From Bolinopsis microptera (taxonomy: Eukaryota > Ctenophora > Tentaculata > Lobata > Bolinopsidae), in the NCBI RefSeq assembly GCF_026151205.1, contig NC_087074.1, positions 1,612,001 through 1,676,000 of the forward strand: DNA of 64,000 nt, given 5' to 3'. Below, in pieces: positions 1 to 10,785 of the stretch (positions are counted from its first letter, which is position 1; every line of letters begins with the position of its first letter). Made by a program: the position numbers and the translations under genes. A model generated the notes under the pieces. It made no database searches. It saw only the letters and a program-made list of their open reading frames with translations, and had not been told where the DNA came from.

Positions 1-425
1 GGCACCTAGCAAAACAATTATCAGTACAACATCACTGTTGTGGTTCATCACTACAACATCACAATAGATATAATCGCTAAAATATCACCCAAAAGCAGTA
101 TTTTATTCACTGATGTGCTCAGAAGAAGTTGGCCATCCAGATATGATATCAGCCATATGTAATGCTCACTTCGATGGCCATGGCAAATTGAGTTAGTAGG
201 GACGCAACTCACTGATGACCCCAAGGCCAACCCTGACCGCAACCGGTACGAGAGGAATAAAGCCTTTCTTCTCACCTTCACGATCTCTGTTTCCGTTTTC
301 CTGATCATCCGCTTAACGAGAAACCATGCTCTATCTCCGACTGAAAGAATCTTGCAGTTACCATCAGCTGCATGATCACATGTGATATTAAGTGATATCT
401 TCGCTTGTTTATGGCCCTGGAGTCG

Positions 426-752
426 CTAAAATCTTGACTGGGATGGCATTCGATCTCGCCCTCCATTGAGGCAAACCTCAACAGCCGTATCATGATGCAG
501 AGCATCACCATACACAGTTACTATTTTCGTCCATTCCTCTGATGAGTCAATATCCTCCACTTCCTCTTCTTCATCATCTGTTTCCGCTTCGTCACTCTCT
601 GCTCCGTCAGAAGATGATTGGAAAGCCTCTCCTTCAAAGTTACAGTGTTCTTGAAGGAGTTCTCTACCCCTTGAGACTCCCTTCTTCATAGCTTGTAACA
701 ATCTTGGGCATCTTGTTTCAGCATTTTGGACCATAATGTTGTAAACGCCCAT
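426..752 (-). CDS. unrecognised acidic ORF fragment
   Basis: A 108-codon open frame that I do not recognise. It carries a serine-rich then strongly acidic stretch (about residues 48-70, with DDEEEEVED) typical of a low-complexity linker. Downstream on the same strand, other frames stay open over 305-511 and 51-308, so this could be a frame-broken or spliced gene running off the left edge. No domain or catalytic motif is visible. It may be chance or transposon-derived. Confidence 0.2.
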   Translation of the reverse strand: MGVYNIMVQNAETRCPRLLQAMKKGVSRGRELLQEHCNFEGEAFQSSSDGAESDEAETDDEEEEVEDIDSSEEWTKIVTVYGDALHHDTAVEVCLNGGRDRMPSQSRF

Positions 753-759
753 AAAAAAC

Positions 760-1700
760 TGAATTTTGCAACTTTTCTGTTCAAAATTCAGATTATGTCT
801 CAGAATTATCCAAAGAATATTTGGATTTTGGTAGGAATACTTGAACTGTGCTCAAAATAAGCAAAAAGTCATTTGTTTTGGAAAAATTTCTAGTTGGTTG
901 AAGGGGTTGTACAAGGCCCATACTTTTGATCAGCTTGTGAATGAATTGTAACAACTTTCAATAAACGTTGGTCTGTAATAATGTAACCTAGGAAAAACCT
1001 ATTGTGTGCCTGTATTCAGTAAAATTTCACTCACAAAATTACAATTGATTTTTTTATATTGCAGTAGCTAGACAGCAACAAATTATAACGTTTTTCAATC
1101 ATACTTTCGAGATTAAGTCTGCTCAACAGCATTCTGTTCGAAAATCAAATTAAGAGTGTGTCAGTTTTCAGTAAAAAGTCATTTTTAGGTCAAATTCATC
1201 ACGATTAAAAATTCAAAAGAAATGACTCTTTGCTGAATATTGGCACTATACAATTGTTGTCTGACAGCATAGGCAGGTTCATCAAGATGATTCTTTACAA
1301 AATCTAACGATATTGTGTGTTCTAATTCAGCAAAAAGTCATTTTATAAATAATATTTGTTGCTTAAAATCTTCATAGAAATGACTTTTTACTGATTATTG
1401 GCACGATAAAGTAAAACAAATTTTAGTAAAACAAATTTTATTTTATACCCACAATCAATTCATATTTAGTTCAAATATTTAAAGTCAAAATAACCATTTC
1501 ACATAAGTGGTTATATTATAATAAAATAATTTGTGATAAATTAATAAATTAATTTACACTCAAAAATGAACAAAATGTACACAATTTTTACCTAGAGCAA
1601 CACTGGTTCAGCGCGCGGCTGATCGAAAAAGTTTGATTTGATTTACTAACTACAGTGTACAGCGTACATGAAAAAATTACTTACTGAATCTTTTAATACT
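760..1700. other. AT-rich non-coding stretch with short repeats
   Basis: No coding evidence. A block of about 80 bp occurs twice (about 1,165-1,255 and 1,325-1,410). Each copy contains AAAAAGTCATTT, then AAATGACT, then a conserved TATTGGCAC, so each can fold back on itself. A further AAAAAGTCATTTG lies near 864. Confidence 0.4.
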
Positions 1701-1710
1701 AGACACATTT

Positions 1711-2780
1711 TAATTCAGATGTTGTTCAATGAGTTAGCCACAAAAATGTTCAAATTATGTAGGAGGGTAAAGGACACAATTGCTAGTAGTGCTTCTTTGT
1801 GCCCGTTGACTACAATGAACATTTTGCGGAGTTTCTCCAGACGGCTTTTATCGGAGTGCGTGTTATTTACTTGGTTATGCACAAGCCAGGCCAACATTTT
1901 GTTTTTGTGTCAGCCGTGCTACCAGGTTGCAGAGTATCATAAACAATAAACAATTATACACTATACAAATTTGCTAACACAATATCATGCAGAGTCCGAT
2001 TTAGCTGCAAACGTCAGACACCACAGTTCAGCCGCCAAGTACCGTTTAAGTGAACACCGAAACACGAGGTTTAGGTGTCATTTTGTAAATCACTTTATGG
2101 ATGGATAATTCAGTAATTGTTGAAGAAAATTACAGTCACTGCCACCTATAGCGTTATGTCATGGGTCTGATTAACGGCCAAGAATAAACGTACGTGCGCA
2201 CTTAAGAAACCCGCGCAAATGTTGAGGTAGGGAGTAGCTGCGGCGCGCTTTTAACATATATTACGTATAGCGCCGTACGGAAACGGCAATATTTAAGTAA
2301 TTAAGTATTTGTTTACATAAATTCCACGTTTTTATCAATAATCTAGCATGGTCCAAAACTGTTAAAATTGTCATTATGCCACTCATTATCGAACCTGCTT
2401 TGGGCATCTAGAAGAGATCGGTTTAGCCTTGATTTGATTGAGTTACAGGATGTGTTCACAAAGTCAGGTTTATTCTGTGGATTGGAGTCCTTGAATTGAT
2501 TCCAAAGCCAAGAAGATTTATAAATAAAGTTATGGCTTGGCTTTGGTGGTATTAGACGGTCATCCCTCAGTTCAAACATGTTAAGTAAAGAGTAGAGAGA
2601 TATGGGTACCCTATATTTCACTATTTTAAAAAGTTCAGTTATAGTACGAAGTTTGTAAAGATTATGAACAGTAAGGAGTTTATGACTGTTAAATAATGGT
2701 TTGGTTGATTCCTTGGAATAGAATTCAGCTCCTAGTTTTTTGACAACATAAGGGTCTAACAAGTTTATTATGAACTACCG
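1711..2780. repeat. clean copy of a segment of the right-hand 5.36 kb array unit
   Basis: From TAATTCAGATGTTGTTCAAT near 1,711 to GAACTACCG near 2,780 the sequence matches 50,275-51,370, 55,665-56,745 and 61,005-62,100. This copy has few disruptions, whereas the array copies each carry many private indels. It includes the minus-strand RT tail at 2,343-2,762. The rest (1,711-2,342) shows only short open frames. One plus-strand frame over about 1,790-1,945 reads like coding (…HKPGQHFVFVSAVLPG…) but I cannot name it. The homology ends abruptly at 2,780, where another LINE begins. Confidence 0.75.
2343..2762 (-). pseudogene. LINE reverse transcriptase C-terminal fragment
   Basis: A 139-codon open frame matching the conserved region after the RT fingers/palm in the invertebrate LINEs of this window. 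It has the KPLFNSHKLLTVHNLYK block (compare 31,500-31,570), PISLYSLL, and a terminal region with the SWLWNQF motif. No catalytic palm motifs remain. It lies head-to-head with the plus-strand RT starting at 2,789. It is the tail of a 5'-truncated element and part of the segment repeated in the array. Confidence 0.75.
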
Positions 2781-2788
2781 ATATTCTT

Positions 2789-4093
2789 GACCGTGGCATT
2801 CTCCTGAGGAAACTGGAAAATTATGGGGTTAGAGGTCTAGCTCTAGGACTTCTAAAAAGCTATTTATCCGATAGATCACAGTATGTTTCATTTCTCAACA
2901 CTACATCAGAGACTATGAATGTAAAATATGGAGTTCCCCAAGGTTCCATACTAGGCCCTCTACTTTTCTTATTATATATGAACGACATAATAAACTGTTA
3001 CAAAGGCGATGAATGCAAATTTGTGCTCTATGCTGATGACACAAATATATTTATCACTGGACCGTCCAAAGAAGCAACATACTTGAAGGCCAATAAAGTT
3101 CTTGATTTCGTATGCAAATTCATGAGAAGTAATCTCTTACATATAAATATGTCTAAATGCTGCTACATACATTTTCTACCTGCATACGAATCTGATGAAA
3201 CCTGCGCCAGGGTTAGGCCGTATGCCAATGAACATGACAAATCACAAGGAATATTTATAACTGGACACAAAATTGTCAAGGTTAGCAACACCAAATTTCT
3301 TGGTGTAGTAATTGATGAAAAACTTAGCTGGGGCCCACATATAGAATATCTAAGAAAAAAAACTAGATCCACTACAGGAGCACTTAACAGGATTAAACAT
3401 TCAGTTCCAGGGGAACACTACCAAAAAATATACTCTGCATTATTGGAATCACATCTTGCTTACGGAATAAGTGTTTGGGGCTCAGCTCTCAAAGACCAAC
3501 CAAACGATAAGCTGTTCATAACTCAGAAACGTTGTATAAGAATCCTTTTTGGAGACTTAAATGCATACCTCGACAAACATGCCACTTGTGCACGAGCCAG
3601 ACCTTATACAAAACAGAGGTTAGGAGCTGCTTTTTTCGAAAAAGAGCACACCAAGCCCATTTTTAATCGACTAAAATTGCTTACTGTTCAAAACTTGTAC
3701 AAATACCACTGTATATCTGAGATATTTCGAATTATGAAATTTCGCACTCCATACTCGTTGTATTGTACTATAGACTCATCAAAACGTGATACAAGCAATG
3801 TCATAATCCTCCCAAGAAAAACCAACACTTTTCTTTATATAGCCTCCAAATTGTGGAATAGCATACATAAACGGATTCTAAATGAGAATGGGGAAATCCT
3901 CACTACTTCTGTATCTTTGGTTAAATTACGCTGTAAAAGTATCATCCTGGGATCTCAATCCATCAACAATAATAACACCTGGACTTACCACAACTTTCAC
4001 ATCGCCCCTCACTCAATCACAGACCAAACCATCTCATCACTCACTCACCAAATTGCCGACCCAATATCTATTGAAGTGGCGAAAATTTTCTAG
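2789..4093 (+). pseudogene. 5'-truncated LINE reverse transcriptase
   Basis: An open frame of about 435 codons. It begins mid-palm (DRGILLRKLENYGVRG), so the first catalytic motif (FIDLSKAFDT in relatives) is missing. The rest is intact: GVPQGSILGPLLF, the catalytic YADD box (VLYADDTNIF), KFLGVVIDEKLSWGPH, then the C-terminal block with TCARARPYTKQRLG and KPIFNRLKLLTVQNLYK. This C-terminal block is shared with the elements at 5.2, 21.8, 28.5 and 47.5 kb, placing them in one LINE group (CR1/Jockey-like, inferred). Loss of the 5' end is the usual result of LINE insertion. No first methionine can be assigned. Confidence 0.85.
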
Positions 4094-5181
4094 ACAAATG
4101 ATATTTCGATACTATTGCTGCAGCAGATACAAATACCAACATTATTATATTCCCAAACGTTTGAACCTTTAAATTAACTAGGAAAGTCAATCCTCAACTT
4201 GACTTTACTGTTTTAAACAGATATGATGATATTAACTTAATTTATTATTATTATTATTATTTTTTTTACATACTCCTTCTTAGTGTGGTGACTTGGGGTC
4301 CATAAATATAACAATACAAGCTGATAAACCAAAAAGAACAACTGGGGTAGGTAGGTAGCCCTGGTGGGTGCGTAAACTTTACGGTCTGCTCTCTCCAAGA
4401 TCAGCCTGCTTCTCCATTTTACCGTGAAGCCTAATTTCTAGTTTTTATAAAATATACAATGCAAGTGCAGGTTTACTAATCTTAATCTACTTAACATAGG
4501 CAGTGCGCCATCGACAATAAGACGCGCGCGCTGACCATTGAATGGTTTTTTAGCTCTTATTTCGGCCAGCACATTATTTTGGAAACAATCGAAAAGTTAT
4601 AATACTTCCCGTATAACAATTTTGTTGAAATTTGGTCAGCTTACGTAAACACTTATGTTCTACTGAACCTAATTTAGTTTAAGCAATTTCGATGGTCAGA
4701 ATTTGAGTTATCAACGAATTTATACCTATTAGGTCATTTTTAGACCTTTTAATCAAAGCCAATCTCTCCCAACTAAATTAGCTGTTCGGTAGTTAAGTAT
4801 GATTGGAAGGTTCTGACAAATTTTCAGCATGATTCATGTTCAGGAACCGAAGATATGACAGAATAATACGACAAAAATCAACGAATTTCGTCAAATTACG
4901 CGACTTTTACACCTAATTTTGCTCCAAAAGCCGCGCACCATCAAATATGGCACCTATGAGAAACTCACTGATCATTCCAAAAAGGTATAATAAATTTGGT
5001 ACTGTGAAAATTCTCACAGTCTCTAGAAAACGATGGTACAAAAATTTTGAAAATCCGAGCAAGTTTATTTTTATCGTGCACCGCCTACTTAACAACTCAA
5101 TAGCCCAAGTCACCATACCCGTAGTATATTCCATGGTAATAGAAGAGCTTTAAAGTTTTTCAAATTGTTGCTATAATTGAT
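4094..5181. other. non-coding stretch, possible LINE 3' UTR, TTA microsatellite
   Basis: No supported gene. A TTA microsatellite with a T-run lies at about 4,236-4,267. A diverged MITE-like copy lies at 4,288-4,480 (listed separately). The remainder is AT-rich, with only short chance frames. Confidence 0.5.
4288..4480. repeat. diverged MITE-like copy
   Basis: GACTTGGGGTCCATAAAT near 4,290 and GGTGGGTGCGTAAACTTT near 4,363, followed by GGTCTGC.CTCTCC..GATC, recur in the same order in the 25,784-25,967 element. This points to two copies of one short dispersed repeat. Its exact ends are not clear here. Confidence 0.4.
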
Positions 5182-5640
5182 TTAAATAAAAATTTGTTGT
5201 TTTCTTGATTTAGAGCGGACACACTTTGCACATGGTTTAATACGTGGATTAACAGAGTTATTAACATTAGACTCATATTTACCCAGTATTTTACATTGAA
5301 TAGGTCTAGAACGAGCACATGTTTTGAATTTGTTTTGGTATGAGTTTGCATCTCCAAAAATTATTCTAATACATCTCTTCTGTGTTAAGAATACAGGGTT
5401 GATAACTTGGTTAGAGACACCACCCCATACTGAGATGGCGAACGTAAGGTGTGATTCAAATAGTGTGTGGTATATCTGCTTGTGCAGTTTTATAGGTAGA
5501 CAGTTTTTTATGCGGTAAATACGTCCACAAGCACTTCTTAGTTTCTTATTTAGTGATTCGATGTGAGGTTTCTGTTGTAGCGTGAGCGTAGAAATAAAAC
5601 AAGTTGTTAACACGTAATCATGGAGGCTAGGGAAGAACAA
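5182..5640 (-). pseudogene. LINE RT C-terminal fragment
   Basis: A 152-codon frame. The LINE-like part covers about residues 22-110: IESLNKKLRSACGRIYRIK, HTLFESHLTFAISVWGG, TQKRCIRIIFGDANSY and FKTCARSRPIQ. These are the thumb/C-terminal blocks seen in the intact element at about 31,200-31,480. The palm is absent, and the final 45 residues are unlike the family. A dead fragment. Confidence 0.7.
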
Positions 5641-6154
5641 ATCGTTAATAACAAATTATGATAGCAATCAATGTTCAATATATATAACAATCTCCCTTCG
5701 GCAAGTTATAGCTAGTCGGCCGATACAACTAGCTGCGCTCGCGTTTAACACGAGGAGCTAGGCGCGCGCGCAAAATTGAGGTCAGGAGGACTGTCACTTT
5801 TTAGCGCTGACTAGCTTAACGTCGCCGCGCGTTCCATACATGTGGAACAACTTTTGTGACCAAACTGGTCTTTAACTTTAACTGTCAGAAAACAGACATA
5901 AAAAATACTTTCTCCCCACAGGTCGGGACAAAATTAGCAACATTTTGCTTCTTAAACGTTAAAAACTTGTAACTCATATTTCCATAAAATTGGATTAGCC
6001 ACGTTCTCTGTCGAATTATTAAAATACATAAGTTAAATCAGGAAATCTGTAAAATTTAAAATAATGAGTGACTCTAAAAATGTGATAAAAACAGCGGTTT
6101 GACAAATATTACAACATACGGGTTTACAATGATTTCAGTTCGTGATTACTCATT
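5641..6154. other. non-coding stretch
   Basis: No feature supported. A short GC-richer patch (CGCGCGCG near 5,763) lies in AT-rich sequence. Confidence 0.4.
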
Positions 6155-8584
6155 CTAACTCATGGTTTTCATTTTAGTGATAGCATCACTCTTAGCACTT
6201 CTGGTTGGTCTCAAACGCGGTTCAGGTAAGGGTGCACCACCTGTAGCTGTAGGTTTGGACAACTCAGACACCCGGACTTGTTTGTCGTTGGTTTTCAGGG
6301 GGGAAGCAACTTTCGGTTGAGGACGCTCAGTCACTTTAGACGGTGAGGTATCCCTGACTGGGGACGCTGGTTTCGCCACAGCCTCAAGTCTGTTGCCGTT
6401 CGGAACTCCTAGGTTTAGTGCATTCATTCTCCGTCTTTCCCTTGTTTCATGCAGCTTCTGGAACTTAATGTCAGAGCGAGCTATCTCTCTGGTTAACAGC
6501 GTTTTTTGCGGACTAGTGATTGCTTTTCGTTCCATCCTTATAACGGGGGTGTGTCGTGGTTTTATTGCGTCAGCGTGTTTCTTTACAATCCTGTCTCCGT
6601 GTTGGACCACGTAATTGTTCGAATTATCACCGAGTCTTTTGATTACTCTAGCTTGCTCCCAGTGGCTTTTGTCGTCCATTTTGGCGAAAATGAGCTGATT
6701 TTCCCGGAACTCTCGAGTTCTGGGGTGTTCGTTAATTGCAACTTGCAGTTTCTCAGATTGCAATTCCTGCTCCCTCATCCGATCGGTTGGTTTGATTTGG
6801 TGTAGTTTAGATCGCAGAGTTCTGTTGAACGCTAACACAGCTGGTGTTTGACCAGTAGACGAATGGGGTGTGTTGCGGTAAGTTAGCAGAAAATCGTTCA
6901 GATTCTTGCACACGTCCTTACTGGTTACAGACATCTTTTTCAGGGCGGATTTAAACGACTGAACAAGTCGTTCGCAGATTCCGTTTGATTTGGGAGAATA
7001 CGTCGGAACAGTCACGTGCTTTATACCACAGGATTTCAGATATCCCTCAGTTTCATCCGACACGAACTGTGGTCCGTTATCCGTTACCAGACAGATTGGG
7101 ATACCTGTACGAGAGAATATGGATCTAAAAGCACGTATTGTAGCACTAGATGTTGTATTTGTGTTCATTTGAACAACTTCAGGCCACTTGCTGTAAGAGT
7201 CTACTAATAATAGCCACATGCTGCCCAGGAATGGGCCCGCAAAGTCAGCGTGTACTCTTTGGAAAGGTGCACTGGTTTTAGCCCAGGGGTGGTCAACGAC
7301 TTTAGTCATGTTCTTACCATACTTGGCGCATGTCTCACACGTCCGAGCAGTATCCTCGATTTGTGTGTCAAGACGTGGCCAGTAAACGTAAGATCTGGCC
7401 AAGGATTTCATACCTGTTACTCCAATGTGAGTGGCGTGCAGAATATCCATTACAGTGCTTCTCAGTTTAGCGGGAATCACGACACGGGCTCCCCAAGTTA
7501 AACACCCAAGTTCATGGCTCAACTCGTCTCTTCTAGTCCAGAAAGCTTTGAGATCACCGTCACATTTCAGATTCTTCGGCCAACCATTCAGAGTGTATTC
7601 CAAAACTCTGCTCAGAATCGGGTCCTTACGAGTGTCGTTCGCCACTAACTCAGCATTGAGTAAAGTCTCGCTCATAGTCAGTGCGAACATATCACCAAAC
7701 TCGTCTCTCTCCCTCACAGGGTGTGTTACCGATTTTGGCAGCCTGGATAACATATCAGCGTTTGCATGATCCTTGGTATTACGATATTGAATGTCATACT
7801 GGTAATTCATAAGGAATAAAGCCCACCTAGTTAACCTACCGGCAGTCATCTCTGGAATTGGCTTATCGCCAAATATACGAACCAGCGCACGATGATCTGT
7901 CACCAAGGTAAACTGTCTCATATACAAGTAAATATGTAGGCGCTTTATGGCCCACACTATGGCCAGGGCCTCTTTGTCCACTTGAGCGTAATTCCTCTCG
8001 GCCGGTGACAGGGTCCGGGAGATGAACTCAATGGGGCGCTCATCCCCATTCAGCATAATGTGAGACAACACTGCGCCAATGCCACCGATTGAAGCATCAG
8101 TGTCCAGTTTAAGAGGAAGCTTGGGATTGTAAAAGGTCAATACACGGTTAGAAGCCAGCAGATTTTTCAATATTTTAAACGCTGTCTTTTCGGTGTTTGT
8201 CCACACCCACTTTACATTCTTAGCTCTCAGCCTTTCAATTGGAGCAATCACAGACGACAAGTTGGGCAAATAGCGCCTGTAATAATTCACAGCCCCCAAA
8301 AAACTAATTAGTTCGTCCACATTCCTAGGTTCTGGAGCCATCAGCATACTCTCGACCTTGCTTTTCACGGGTTTGATCCCTTCAGCAGACACCACATGAC
8401 CCAGATAGACAACTTCTTTTTGCATGAAAGAAGTTTTTTCGGTTTTACATTTAAAACCTCGCTGCTCCAACCTACTTATGACATTATTGAGGTTGATCAG
8501 ATGGTCACTCTCATTTCGACCAGAAACTAATATATCGTCAATTCTGCAGCACGTCATAGGCACACCCCACAGAGTGTCATCCAT
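6155..8584 (-). pseudogene. Ty3/gypsy-like pol, 3' part (RT end, RNase H, integrase)
   Basis: An open frame of 809 residues. Order of domains: end of the reverse transcriptase palm (residues 1-120), RNase H (about 155-290, TDAS at 162-165, NADMLSRLP), then integrase with an HHCC zinc finger (H383, H386, C416, C419) and a DDE core (D447 in HADFAGP, D502 in TDNGPQF, E538 in NGICER). The C-terminal tail is basic and Pro/Ser-rich. The catalytic box reads RIDD at 14-17 where YxDD is usual. The frame is open a little upstream (…SASAIFQSC before the first Met), but family resemblance stops near 8,625. Gag, protease and the first half of RT are therefore missing, and no LTR was recognised. This is a truncated, inactive retrotransposon. 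Confidence 0.9.
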
Positions 8585-8625
8585 ACATGACTGGAATATA
8601 GCCGATGCACTGCTGATTAGGGATC

Positions 8626-9556
8626 GCCCATTTGAAAGTTAGGTCAAAATTTCGATTTGCCAGCACTGTCTGGCGATCACTCAGATCGTTATACAGCAGA
8701 TCTACTAAACTATAATTAACGAATTCCATGTTTAGGAACCTTAATGTTTCATTCATTTTTCCAATTTCTACACAAATGCGAGCGAGTACGCTCGTGCGCG
8801 GCACAAATTCCGCGCGAAATATGCAACACTTTCTATGATAGTTCACCACAGCGCCAGCCACGAAGTAATAAAACTATCGAATATGTCGGCCGTTTCCATG
8901 GTTGCTGACCATCCTTGGGGCTTGGTGCAACTGCAATGAAATATGGTTAGTTCGTATAATCAAGGTAGACAATGAAGACAACATTTTGTGGAAGTTATCC
9001 GTTGCATTGCAATGAAAAACTTTAAAAATTCTAATATATTAAATCTTATAACTACACAAATTTAAATTTAAAAACCCACATAAAATTGGGAAAAAAAATG
9101 TTCTCTCCCTTGTTATTAAAACTGGTACCGAAGCTGCCCAAAATCATTGTCATATCAAAGTTGAAAATAACCATGTTCTAAAGAAAATCTTGATTAGTAT
9201 TACACCACGGCGAGTGTTGTTAATCATTCCAACTATTTACTACTAATAAGGTAGCTAATCTCATCAATACTGTAGGAATAAACACTCAGGTTAACCTAGA
9301 AATACAATAAGACTGTTAAAACGAAAAGGCAACAACAAGGTTATCATTACAATTCTCGTCAAATACCGTGATTTTACCGTGAAATAAACGAGTACACAAC
9401 AAGAGAATCCAATAAATATATAGCGGAGCACGGATGGATCACAGTATAAAATTTCAATAACTTCAAAGTAGTTGGATATTATAGATATTTCCCTTAACTA
9501 GCTGCTTATCTATAAATTGAAACCCCATTTTAACTTAAATATGGTATTTTACAAAA
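8626..9556. other. non-coding stretch between gypsy remnant and 9.6 kb gene
   Basis: A minus-strand open frame of 94 codons at 8,577-8,861 abuts the gypsy break but has no family features, so I do not call it. The rest is AT-rich, with nothing recognisable. Confidence 0.35.
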
Positions 9557-10785
9557 CTACTTTACAATTTTCTCTCCTCGTCCTGCAATAACTAACATAC
9601 CCTCGGCGCTCTGATTTACCCTACCACACACTCTCTTAGAAGCGTCGGTCGTCACTTTGACCAGCCGCTCCACAGATTGCGTGTGGCAAGGTAAATCAGA
9701 CTTAAACGGACTGCTCAGAAAAGAGAGTACATCTAAACCCTTAGTAAGGGGCGGTTCGGTAACATACACAAAATCTCCCTTAAATGACAAATAAACCCAA
9801 CGATCATTAACTTTACTCATCTTACATAAATCAGAATACACTTCAGCATCAAAATTAAGTCTAGGTAAGTAATAATTTAACTCCGTACACACTTCATCAA
9901 CACCCCTTAAGTCTAAAATCAAATCTACGGCCTTTTTCCTTAATACGTAATTCTTATCCCCTAACATTGCTATCAAAATATTATGTGGATGCGCAAAATA
10001 ACTGTTGACTTGAACACCATTTAAAATAAAATCTCTTTCAGACTTACTCTTAATAACCTTCTTAATAAAACTAATCTCCTGAAATAAATTTACGGAACCA
10101 TACACAATAGAATCATAGTATTTAATAAACATATGCATCGGAAAGTATATATTTACAACATATTCTGCTAATTTTCTTAATTTACCCATTACATTACCCG
10201 GGACTCCGCCAGACATGAATAATCTTAAGATTCTGCTCTGGAATGTTATCCACCTGGCGTGGCAGAGGGGGCCAATTTCTGTTCCTGCGAGCTTAAGTGG
10301 TAGTGCCCCTGCGGAAACAAGAATTTAGAAATTTCAATCCTATGAGTCAGTATTTAACAGCAATGGAACCAGAGCAGGCTTAGCAAGAGAGAGTTTTCGG
10401 AAGAGCTTGAACAAGCAGCGTATCAATGAATTAATTTAGAAACACTTACCGGTTTGAACAGCTAAAACGTGGCGGTAGAGAACCTTCTGGTCCCAACTCA
10501 GTTTCTTGACAACACCATCAGGAAGAGGGGAGAAGGTGTGGGCTCTGAGTGGGACAAACTTCCTCGACGCCATCTGGTGAACCGGTCCAGCAGCAAGCTT
10601 CCCGATGGGGCCGGAGAAAGAATTAGGTCCGGTCGTGACTCCATCGAGCGAGGTGAAGAAATGCCGGAAGGGTAGTTCTATCCTGTGTAATGAGCAAACA
10701 CTTCTCTGCAGTTCCCTCCCCAGCTTCTTTTCCAAGAGGACGACAACTCCCGAATGTCTTCCTGTGTTAGTGCTCGTCCCATAGA
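9557..10785 (-). CDS. uncharacterised invertebrate multicopy family protein, two exons, N-terminus lost
   Basis: Exon 1 is about 10,785-10,450 and exon 2 is 10,308-9,557, separated by an intron with a GTAAGTG donor (10,449) and a TTTCCGCAG acceptor (ending 10,309). The phase 1 join is exact. Visible blocks: NTGRHSGVVVLLEKKLGREL, SLDGVTTGP then SFSGPIGK, SWDQKVLYRHV, then in exon 2 GPLCHARW.T, RILRLFMS, FAHPHNILIAML, and CHTQSVERLVKVTTDAS near the C-terminus. From memory these match, in this order, a large family of unnamed proteins in arthropods and cnidarians. Its function is unknown and it may be transposon-related. The N-terminal part is absent: upstream the reading frame runs straight into a LINE RT (10,785-12,568). 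Either a dead copy or a chimeric gene. Confidence 0.6.

Noticed and set aside
8577-8861. 94-codon minus-strand frame upstream of the gypsy remnant as its missing RT half
   Set aside because: No RT motifs, and it is in a different frame from pol at the junction.
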